In this document: in pieces, positions 26,592 through 33,556 of the stretch
Layout: each line of letters begins with the position of its first letter
Position numbering within the stretch: position 1 is the first letter of the stretch
NCBI GenBank assembly: GCA_964397045.1
Contig: CAYNHF010000033.1
Coordinates: 159,779 to 223,778 of the forward strand
Direction: 5' to 3'
From: CAYNHF01 sp964397045
Lineage (GTDB): Bacteria; Actinomycetota; Acidimicrobiia; Spongiisociales; UBA5794
Length of the DNA stretch: 64,000 bases
Program-made: the position numbers and the translations under genes
The notes under the pieces: model-generated
What the model was told of the DNA's origin: nothing
The model's database searches: none
Seen by the model: the letters and a program-made list of their open reading frames with translations, nothing else

Positions 26592-26930
26592 ATCGGGCAC
26601 CCGCGGTACCGATTCGCCGGCTTCATCGGAGGTGGTTCACTCGACTACCCGTGGAGCGACGAGGATCCGGACGGCGATTTCCGCATCGAAGCGGATGAGA
26701 CGATCGAAAGCGTCTCGATGCTCTTCGTCGGGGCGATCGCAGAGGCGACCAGGGTCATCGACGAAGTTGCCGACCTGGACGTCACCGGCACCTCGGACAC
26801 GGCCGGAACCAGGTCGCTGCGCTGGGTCCTCACCCATATGATCGAAGAAACGGCCCGCCACGCTGGGCATGCGGACATCATTCGGGAACAGGTGGACGGA
26901 ACCACCGGCTACATCCCGCCAACCGACTGA
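26592..26930 (+). pseudogene. 5'-truncated DUF664/DinB-type (mycothiol-transferase-like) gene
   Basis: The frame is open from 26592, after a TGA at 26589, and encodes ~112 residues matching only the C-terminal two-thirds of a DUF664 protein: DYPWSDEDPDGDFRIEADET, then TRSLRWVLTHMIEETARHAGHADIIREQVDGTTGY. The first ~60 residues of the family, including the first metal-ligand His, are missing, and no start codon occurs before 26718. The hemerythrin-like gene ends 11 bp upstream in another frame, suggesting a deletion joined the two. Confidence 0.75.
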
Positions 26931-26958
26931 GTCCGGCGCGCCGACTTCGCACGGGCTT

Positions 26959-27183
26959 TCACTTGCCGAAGAGTCGCGCTCTGATCTCTTTGCAGGTGGG
27001 ACAGACCGGGTAGCCGTCTGGGTTGCGGTTCGGAATCCACCGCTTGCCGCACAGCGCGATCACCGGTACGCCCTCGACGTTGCTCCGAACGATGTCCGCT
27101 TTGCGCACGTAGTGGGCGAAGCGATCGTGATCTCCGTCGTCGAGGATCGGTTCGGTGATCGGCTGGGTCGTAGTGTCGCTCAT
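26959..27183 (-). CDS. DUF3039 zinc-ribbon-like protein
   Basis: A 74-residue actinobacterial protein with the DUF3039 signature HYVRKADIVRSNVEGVPVIA, LCGKRWIPNRNPDGYPVCPTCKE. The Cys45 plus CPTC cluster probably binds zinc. The function is unknown. It converges with the DUF664 remnant. Confidence 0.9.
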   Translation of the reverse strand: MSDTTTQPITEPILDDGDHDRFAHYVRKADIVRSNVEGVPVIALCGKRWIPNRNPDGYPVCPTCKEIRARLFGK

Positions 27184-27260
27184 GGCACGATTCTGCCAGA
27201 CGCGTCGGCGATCTACGCGCGAGATGAGATCAGCCGCAGGCGGGGCGTCTTCGGTTCGCG

Positions 27261-27509
27261 CTATCCCTCGTGGACCACGCCTCCCTCGATGCGAAGGTAG
27301 GCGGCGTCGATGAGGTCACCTTCCAAGGCATTGAGTGCCCGGGCTACGGCCAGTTCCTCACCTATCACCGGAATGGAGCGGTCGGTCGGGTTGCGCCGTG
27401 CCGAACCTGTGGCGTTGAAGTGGTCACCACCCATGTCGAGGATGGCATGCGCCAGCGTGTTGGTGTCATCCTCCTCGATGGCAACCCGGATCCGGATTTC
27501 CTTGTGCAT
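27261..27509 (-). CDS. DUF1876 small protein
   Basis: An 82-residue protein, MHKEIRIRVAIEEDDTNTLA, with the DUF1876 pattern ATGSARRNPTDRSIPVIGEELAVARAL. The family is common in actinobacteria and of unknown function (dsRNA-binding-like fold proposed). Of the three in-frame Mets, the ATG at 27509 has a GGAGG six bases upstream and is preferred over 27515. Confidence 0.87.
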   Translation of the reverse strand: MHKEIRIRVAIEEDDTNTLAHAILDMGGDHFNATGSARRNPTDRSIPVIGEELAVARALNALEGDLIDAAYLRIEGGVVHEG

Positions 27510-27961
27510 AAGCATCCTCCAGCGACTGGTTCGCCACTCATGGTGGCCCGATGGCGGCCGTTGCGGTAGGGACTTCTGGCTCAAGCACGCGAGTCCAACG
27601 TGAGTTCCTGGCTAGTCATCCGGGTGGTGCTGGATATGACATCCCGAGCGTGCCCGAAACCCCTCATACTGGCTCTGGGCTGGGACGACGAGATCTAGCG
27701 GCGCAATCCGCTTCGGTAGGTGATCCACCTTGTTGAACCGCCCAGATGTCGCTCGATCCCGAAACCCGGGGCCGAGCGCAAGTCGGTTGTCCGGGGCGTC
27801 GAGCACAGCCCATGTCGGCTCGTCGCCCCGACAACCACTCCAAATCGACACGTCTCAGCCGCGGCGCCCGCAGGCGGTTGGCAGGTCGGTTGCCTGACCT
27901 GATGGAGTGACCTCCGCGGTCGACGTTCGACCCGTTCCATCCTGAACCCGCAGGCGGCCAA
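27510..27961. other. Intergenic region with a long hairpin
   Basis: No gene is supported; the short minus-strand frames here lack recognisable domains and ribosome-binding sites. The notable element is the ~20-bp hairpin at 27785-27836. GC content is similar to the coding regions, so a decayed gene is possible. Confidence 0.5.
27785..27836 (-). terminator. Long imperfect hairpin downstream of the amidohydrolase gene
   Basis: GGTTGTCCGGGGCGTCGAGC pairs with GGCTCGTCGCCCCGACAACC across a 12-nt loop, with one bulge and one mismatch. It is 125 bp past the stop of the minus-strand amidohydrolase. It may end that transcript, or be a stand-alone repeat element; no T-run follows. Confidence 0.45.
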
Positions 27962-29080
27962 CTACTCCAACAGGTCGACCGGCACCGGCACGCTCGGTGT
28001 CAGAGCGGCGCAAGCCGCGATGATCAGTGGCCGGATCACATGGCTACGGCCGTCAGCTGTGAAATCAACGGCATCCAGGGTTGCCGCGATCGCTCGGTAG
28101 ACGGACGCGTCGGGCGCATCGGCGGCGACCACGCACCCCAGCCGGGCCAGCGCGACCGCTTCATCCGTGTTGGCTCCCGCGAACGCCAACGCGATGGCGC
28201 CATGCAGGCTGGCGTGGACCCGCACCAGGCCTGGATCCGACGCAAAGGTGACCGGGCCGGATTGAGATGCGGTCGGCGTCGCCTCATCTTGCTCTCCGAG
28301 CAGACCCAGCAAGGTACCGCCGAACACCGCACCGAGCTGCTCACTGGTGTAGCCGGCGGCGGCGGCGACTCGCATCGTGAGCGTGAATCCAAGCGCTGGA
28401 TGGCCATACGGAGTGTCGGACGCGTACACGATTCGCTCCGGCGGCACCCAAGCGACCAGAGCCAGCAGATCGGTGACATCCCACCATGCCGTGTCGAAGT
28501 AGAGCCCGGGGTGCTCGGCGACGACCGGACCCAACCATGACAGGTCGCTCAACGCGGCGTGCGCCAGGATCAGGCGAAGATCGGGGAAACGATCGCACAG
28601 GCTCACGGCGTCCTGACCGAGCGACAGAATGCCGCGGCCGGCGTGCACGAGCATCGGGACCGATCGTTCGGCTGCGATCGCGGCCACCCGGAGGACGGTA
28701 GGTTCTCCGAGCCGGAAGGCTTCAGCTCGGGGGTGCAGCTTGATCCCACGATGACCTGCATCGAGTGACCGCTCCACCTCCTTCGTCGCCTCGACCCCCA
28801 GCCGCGGATCTACCCTGAGAAATGGAACCAGTCTGCCGTCGCTGGCGATCGCTTCCCGCAGGACGCGATCGTTGGCGAGCCGGTAACCGCTGGGGTCCTG
28901 GCTGGTGGTCACCACGGCACCGGCGTGCTCGACTGCGTCGAGTTTCTCGATCAGTCTGCTTGCCGTGCCGCTCACGCCGTCCGGGTCGTTGACCCCTGTG
29001 TGCGTATGACCGTCCCAGACGTCGACGTCGCGGGGAAGCAGAACCCTCGCCGCGTGGTACCAGCTGTCGACCGCATCCAT
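27962..29080 (-). CDS. Amidohydrolase-family protein (TIM-barrel, uncharacterised)
   Basis: A 372-residue protein. The N-terminal metal-binding HxH is in DVWDGHTHTGVND. Later barrel ligands include GIKLHPRAEAF, MLVHAGRG, LILAHAALSD and YASDTPYGHPALG (Asp of the last strand), in order as in amidohydrolase-2-type enzymes. The final ~100 residues form a helical extension (ARLGCVVAADAPDASVYR). The substrate is unknown. It is divergent from the acyl-CoA ligase gene. The start MDAVDSWYHAARVLL is chosen over the upstream frame. Confidence 0.82.
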   Translation of the reverse strand: MDAVDSWYHAARVLLPRDVDVWDGHTHTGVNDPDGVSGTASRLIEKLDAVEHAGAVVTTSQDPSGYRLANDRVLREAIASDGRLVPFLRVDPRLGVEATKEVERSLDAGHRGIKLHPRAEAFRLGEPTVLRVAAIAAERSVPMLVHAGRGILSLGQDAVSLCDRFPDLRLILAHAALSDLSWLGPVVAEHPGLYFDTAWWDVTDLLALVAWVPPERIVYASDTPYGHPALGFTLTMRVAAAAGYTSEQLGAVFGGTLLGLLGEQDEATPTASQSGPVTFASDPGLVRVHASLHGAIALAFAGANTDEAVALARLGCVVAADAPDASVYRAIAATLDAVDFTADGRSHVIRPLIIAACAALTPSVPVPVDLLE

Positions 29081-29233
29081 GCGCGTGAACCTAGCTCCTA
29101 CCGGGTGCCGTCTTCGACTTCCCACTGCAACCGCGGCTGCCCTGTCGTGGCAGATGAGCCGAAAGCCCGCGTCAGAAAGCAGCAAACGCCTCTAGCGGCC
29201 CAGAAGCGGGCATCCCACCATGAAGCCGGAAGG

Positions 29234-30883
29234 ATGGTGACCACCATGCTGGCGTATGACCGCGGCCCCACAACCCCGCCTCTGCTCGATGAGACGATCG
29301 GAGCCAACCTGGAACGCATCGCAGCGCAATGGCCAGAACAAGATGCGCTGGTCGATGTGGCCCAGGATATCCGGCTCCCCTATTGCGAATTCAATGCCGC
29401 GGTAGATTGTCTGGCTCATAGCTTTCTCGCGCTTGGCATCGACGCCGGGGACCGCGTCGGAATCTGGGCACCCAACTGCACCGAGTGGGTACTCGTCCAA
29501 TACGCGACGGCCAAGATCGGCATCATCCTGGTCACGATCAACCCGGCGTATCGCACGTCCGAGCTGGAGTACGCGCTCGGCCGTTCGGGCTGTCGCATGT
29601 TGGTCGCGGCCGAGACCTTCAAGGGATCCGACTACCGCGCAATGGTGACCCAAGTAGCCCCGAGGCTGCCTGCCCTCGAACACGTCGTCTACCTCCACTC
29701 GACGGAATGGGATGAATTCGTCGCTGCCGGGATCGGCGTCGGCAACGATGCAGTTCGCGAGCGGGCTCGTGGAATCGACCCACACGACCCAGTGAACATT
29801 CAGTACACCTCGGGCACGACAGGGTTTCCCAAGGGTGTCACGCTCAGCCACTTCAACATCCTCAACAACGCGTACCAGGTCGGCGAACGATGCGGATACC
29901 AGGAAGCCGACCGGGTGTGTATTCCGGTTCCGCTCTATCACTGCTTCGGTATGGTCCTCGGCTGCCTGGCCGCCACCACCCACGGTGCCGCGATCATCCT
30001 GCCCGGACCCGCGTACGAAGCCGAGGCAGTGCTCCGAGCCGTCGAGCGGGAGCGTTGCACGTCCCTCTATGGCGTCCCCACGATGTTCATCGACCTGCTG
30101 GAAAGAGCCGGGGACCTCGATATCGACGTGGCTTCGCTGCGGACCGGCATCATGGCTGGAGCCCCGTGCCCGGCGGATGTGATGGATCGGGTCATGACCG
30201 ACCTGTCGATGCCTCAGGTCACCATCTGCTACGGCATGACCGAAACCTCCCCCGTCTCGACCCAAACGCTCCCCCACGACAACGTGAGCCACCGGGTTTC
30301 GACAATCGGCACCGTTCATCCCCATGTCGAATTGAAGATCGTCGACCCGGATACCGGCAGCACCCTCGACCGCAAGGAGATCGGCGAAATCTGCACTCGG
30401 GGGTACCTCGTGATGCAGGGCTACTGGGAGGATCCGGAGAACACCGCGCAGGTGATCGATGCCGAAGGCTGGATGCACAGCGGCGACCTCGGGATGATGA
30501 CCGAGGACGGGTACGTTACCGTGGAAGGCCGCATCAAGGACATGGTCATCCGCGGTGGGGAAAACCTCTACCCCCGCGAGATCGAAGAGTTCTTGATGAC
30601 CCATCCCGATGTCATCAACGCTCAGGTGGTCGGGGTGCCGGACGCCCGGATGGGTGAAGAACTGCTTGCCTGGATCCTGGTTCGCCCCGAGGTAGCGCTG
30701 GACGAAGACACCATCCGGGCGTACTGCCGGGACCGCATCGCTCACTTCAAGGTACCGCGCTACTTCGCGTTCGTGGACACGTTCCCGATGACGGTGACTG
30801 GGAAAGTCCAGAAGTACAAGCTACGGGAAATGGGGCTCGAGGAGTTGGGTCTGCGCCAGGCTCCAACCACCCGGACCCGATAG
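29234..30883 (+). CDS. Acyl-CoA synthetase (AMP-forming, FadD-type)
   Basis: A 549-residue ligase activating a carboxylic acid through an acyl-adenylate to its CoA thioester. Motifs: YTSGTTGFPKGVTLSH (phosphate loop), PLYHCFGMVLG, CYGMTETSPVS (A5), GWMHSGDLGMM (A7), GRIKDMVIRGGENLYPREIE (A8) and the catalytic Lys in PMTVTGKVQKYKLRE (A10). Chain-length preference is unclear; the sequence is nearest to medium/long-chain FadD-type enzymes. Met 29246 is an alternative start, with GGAAGG 12 bp upstream. Confidence 0.92.
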   Translation: MVTTMLAYDRGPTTPPLLDETIGANLERIAAQWPEQDALVDVAQDIRLPYCEFNAAVDCLAHSFLALGIDAGDRVGIWAPNCTEWVLVQYATAKIGIILVTINPAYRTSELEYALGRSGCRMLVAAETFKGSDYRAMVTQVAPRLPALEHVVYLHSTEWDEFVAAGIGVGNDAVRERARGIDPHDPVNIQYTSGTTGFPKGVTLSHFNILNNAYQVGERCGYQEADRVCIPVPLYHCFGMVLGCLAATTHGAAIILPGPAYEAEAVLRAVERERCTSLYGVPTMFIDLLERAGDLDIDVASLRTGIMAGAPCPADVMDRVMTDLSMPQVTICYGMTETSPVSTQTLPHDNVSHRVSTIGTVHPHVELKIVDPDTGSTLDRKEIGEICTRGYLVMQGYWEDPENTAQVIDAEGWMHSGDLGMMTEDGYVTVEGRIKDMVIRGGENLYPREIEEFLMTHPDVINAQVVGVPDARMGEELLAWILVRPEVALDEDTIRAYCRDRIAHFKVPRYFAFVDTFPMTVTGKVQKYKLREMGLEELGLRQAPTTRTR

Positions 30884-31013
30884 GCATGACGCAGCGATCA
30901 TCTGAGACTCATGCGTGGCAGACCGTCGCCGGCTCCGGGGCCACCAGGCCGACCCAGTTCTGAGTAGCATATTCCGCCGATTCAACGAGCGGCGCCCCTG
31001 CTGATCGACAGCA

Positions 31014-31229
31014 CTACCGGGGCGTCATGGTCCGCTTCTCCCACCAGTACCCAACGGCTCCCCCAATCGCCGCCCCTCCGACCATTGTCACCGCGGTGTA
31101 GGGCCCGAGGATCGCGGCGGGAAGCACACCGATGATCCCACCGAAGAGTGCTCCCACCCGGAAGCCGTTCAGCGGATCGTATGGCTGCCTGCCTGGTGGG
31201 TAACGGGTCTCGCCGTTCTCGTCACTCAT
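31014..31229 (-). CDS. Small glycine-zipper membrane protein
   Basis: A 71-residue protein. A polar N-terminus (SDENGETRYPPGRQPYDPLN) precedes two Gly/Ala-rich hydrophobic stretches, GALFGGIIGVLPAAILGPY and MVGGAAIGGAVGYWW, ending in charged EKRTMTPR. It probably spans the membrane twice. No family name is recognised. It is divergent from the gene at 31369. Confidence 0.6.
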   Translation of the reverse strand: MSDENGETRYPPGRQPYDPLNGFRVGALFGGIIGVLPAAILGPYTAVTMVGGAAIGGAVGYWWEKRTMTPR

Positions 31230-31368
31230 ATGCTGCACACCATCTTGTTCGTTTCCGACGAACCGGCACACGTCCGAAAGTCCCGATCCGGTGACGGGAG
31301 CCCCGCCGCCGGTTCGTTCGCCGTGGAAAGCACGTCGTACCATGGCCCCATCTGATCAAGGAGGGCGG

Positions 31369-31671
31369 ATGGCCGAGGAAAACACGGGCTCCGGTGAAGT
31401 CCAACAGCCCGCAGCAGCAAGCTGGAAGGACGATACGCAGGAAGCGCTCAATCGAACGATCGACGCCTTGCAGGTCGCGTGGGATGCAACCCGAGAAACG
31501 AGACTCGCCGCACTGAACTCAGCCAGGCGGACCGTCGCCGAACTCACCGATGCCGTCGAGGAGGGGATCTCAGCCGCCAACGCCCGCTGGGCCGCCACCC
31601 AACCCGGCGATGCAACACCCGAGCCGGCACCCACTACAGATACGGACGAATCCGACACCGACGAGGTCTGA
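31369..31671 (+). CDS. Small helical protein with acidic tail
   Basis: A 100-residue protein. The central helix (~20-75, QEALNRTIDALQVAWDATRE, then RRTVAELTDAVEEGISAAN) resembles phasin-like or coiled-coil proteins. The tail is Pro/Thr/Asp-rich. A perfect AAGGAGG RBS lies 5 bp upstream of the ATG, and TACCAT at 31338 could be a -10 box. The function is unknown. Confidence 0.6.
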   Translation: MAEENTGSGEVQQPAAASWKDDTQEALNRTIDALQVAWDATRETRLAALNSARRTVAELTDAVEEGISAANARWAATQPGDATPEPAPTTDTDESDTDEV

Positions 31672-31780
31672 TTCGCGGAGACTCAGGCCGAACCCCGCAG
31701 GAGCCCAGCCTGCGCCGGCGATCCAAAGCCGGGCCTTGTGGACCTGGCCGGCTGCACCCGAAGGGTGGCATGCTGGTTCG

Positions 31781-33022
31781 GTGGAAACGACCGACATCCT
31801 CCTCCTGGTCCTGCTGGGATTGCTCCTGGTGCTGGCAGCCGGACTCGGAGCCGCTGAGGCTTCCCTCCTGCGCGTCCCTCGGGTGCGTGTCGCGATAGCT
31901 GCCGATGCGGGCGACCGCGCGGCCAAGCGCCTGCTTCCCCTGGTGGACGACCTGCCGCGAGTGATGAATGCGATTCTCTTCGTGGTGCTGCTGACCCAGG
32001 TCACTGCGGCAACGATCACGGGGGTGCTTGCCGAGCGACACTTCGACGCCATCGGGATCACCGTGGCCTCGATCGTGCTGACGCTGATCATGTTCGTGTA
32101 CGCCGAAGCCATCCCGAAGACATATGCGGTGCAGCACTCTCTCTCGGTCGCTCGCCGGGTGTCAATTCCGGTTGCGGGACTCGCCGGTGTCCTGCGGCCG
32201 GTGGTGAGCTTGCTCGTCTGGTTCGCCGATGTGCAGACGCCGGGCCGCGGGATCGTCGGCCGCTTCAACGTGACGGACGAGGAACTGCGGCGCCTCGCCG
32301 CGGAGGCTGCCGCGGCGGGGACCATCGAAGAATCCGACGCCGAGTTGGTGGACCGAGCATTCGACCTCGGCGATCTGACCGTGCGTGAGATCGAAGTGCC
32401 CCGGACGGAGATAACCGGCGTCGAGACCGGCACCTCGACGCGTGAGGCTGTTCGTCTCGCGGTGAGCGCCGGACACCGTCGCCTTCCCGTCTACCGCGAA
32501 TCACTCGATGACATTCTCGGCGTCGTGCGCCTCTCCGACCTGGCGGCGGCAATGACGACGAACCCCTACGAAGCCGTCGACACCCTCATGACACCGGTCA
32601 TCGCGACGCCGGAGAGCAAACCGGTGATCGACTTGCTCCGCGAGATGCAGGAAGCCGCCGTCCACCTCGCCATCGTGGTCGACGAACACGGCGGGACCGA
32701 CGGCATCGTCACCATCGAAGACGTGGTAGCTCAACTCGTCGGGGACGTCGCCGATGAGGGCCGGGTACCCGTCAAATCGGTGGTGGAACTGGAATCCGAA
32801 CGCTGGTCGGTCGGCGCAGGCACCAGCGTGACCGTGCTTGAGGAGCTGCTCGACGTCCGGTTTCCGGACGGCGATTGGATCTCGGTGGGCGGGCTCGTCA
32901 CCGGCCTCGCGGGGCGGATACCGGAACCGGGAAGTGAGATCACCAGCTCTGGGTTTCGTTTTCGTGTGGTGAAATCTGACGACAAGCGGGTATACCAGGT
33001 CGAGGTCGAACGAATCCGTTGA
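31781..33022 (+). CDS. CNNM/CBS/CorC-HlyC domain membrane protein
   Basis: A 413-residue protein. The DUF21/CNNM transmembrane domain (~1-175) contains GLGAAEASLLR and YAEAIPKTYAV. The CBS pair (~200-320) contains VPRTEITGVE, GHRRLPVYRESLDDILGVV, and MQEAAVHLAIVVDEHGGTDGIVTIEDVVAQLVGDV. The C-terminal transporter-associated domain (~330-413) contains FPDGDWISVGGLVTG. Family members take part in Mg2+/Co2+ efflux. The start is GTG at 31781, beginning VETTDILLLVLLG. Confidence 0.9.
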   Translation: METTDILLLVLLGLLLVLAAGLGAAEASLLRVPRVRVAIAADAGDRAAKRLLPLVDDLPRVMNAILFVVLLTQVTAATITGVLAERHFDAIGITVASIVLTLIMFVYAEAIPKTYAVQHSLSVARRVSIPVAGLAGVLRPVVSLLVWFADVQTPGRGIVGRFNVTDEELRRLAAEAAAAGTIEESDAELVDRAFDLGDLTVREIEVPRTEITGVETGTSTREAVRLAVSAGHRRLPVYRESLDDILGVVRLSDLAAAMTTNPYEAVDTLMTPVIATPESKPVIDLLREMQEAAVHLAIVVDEHGGTDGIVTIEDVVAQLVGDVADEGRVPVKSVVELESERWSVGAGTSVTVLEELLDVRFPDGDWISVGGLVTGLAGRIPEPGSEITSSGFRFRVVKSDDKRVYQVEVERIR

Positions 33023-33051
33023 CTCGAGCTATCCAACCGATGAGCTGAGGT

Positions 33052-33456
33052 TCAGGTGACCTCGGCAAGCCGATTCGCAAGTTCGCCGAGCATCGCGATC
33101 GCAATCGAAGGCTCGTCGTGGAGCAACTCCTCGAGATCGTCGCGACGGATCGCGATACACAGGACGTCGGTGGCCGCGACCACGCGGGCGGTCCGTAGGG
33201 AAGAAGACAACAACGCAAGCTCGCCCACGAATTCGCCTGCACCCCGTTCGACTTCGTCGCCGCTCGACAGTTCGACTCGAACCGAACCGTCCTCGATCAC
33301 GAAGCAACCGGTCCCGGGCTGACCGCGCTCCACCAGCACATAGCCCGCCGCGGCTCGAAACTCAGTGCCGACTTCGGCTACACGGTGCAAGGCGTCATCG
33401 TCGAGCGCCGCGAAGATCGGTACCCGGCGCAGCGCGTCGATGGAGTCTTCGGACAT
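33052..33456 (-). CDS. Cyclic-nucleotide-binding domain protein
   Basis: A 134-residue protein that is a single cNMP-binding beta-roll: LRRVPIFAALDDDALHRVAE, YVLVERGQPGTGCFVIEDGSV, the phosphate-binding-cassette region GEFVGELALLSSSLRTARVVA, then the helix DDLEELLHDEPSIAIAML. There is no output domain, so it must act through a partner. It converges with the CBS/CorC gene. Confidence 0.88.
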   Translation of the reverse strand: MSEDSIDALRRVPIFAALDDDALHRVAEVGTEFRAAAGYVLVERGQPGTGCFVIEDGSVRVELSSGDEVERGAGEFVGELALLSSSLRTARVVAATDVLCIAIRRDDLEELLHDEPSIAIAMLGELANRLAEVT

Positions 33457-33496
33457 CCGCCCACGTTACCTCAGCGGGGGGTCGGCCGGACGCGAC

Positions 33497-33530
33497 GGGG
33501 CCCTGCGCCGCCTTGCGGCCGCAGGGCCCC
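33497..33530 (-). terminator. Hairpin terminator of the DUF11 surface-protein gene
   Basis: GGGGCCCTGCG (33497-33507) pairs perfectly with CGCAGGGCCCC (33520-33530) across a 12-nt loop, 27 bp beyond the stop of the minus-strand surface-protein gene. No T-run. Confidence 0.7.
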
Positions 33531-33556
33531 ACTTGCTACCCGCTAACCTCGCTCAC

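Noticed and set aside
29192..30745. 517-codon open frame on the minus strand
   Set aside because: It is antisense to the acyl-CoA synthetase, whose motifs are intact; the minus frame has no domain pattern, and long antisense frames are expected at this GC content.
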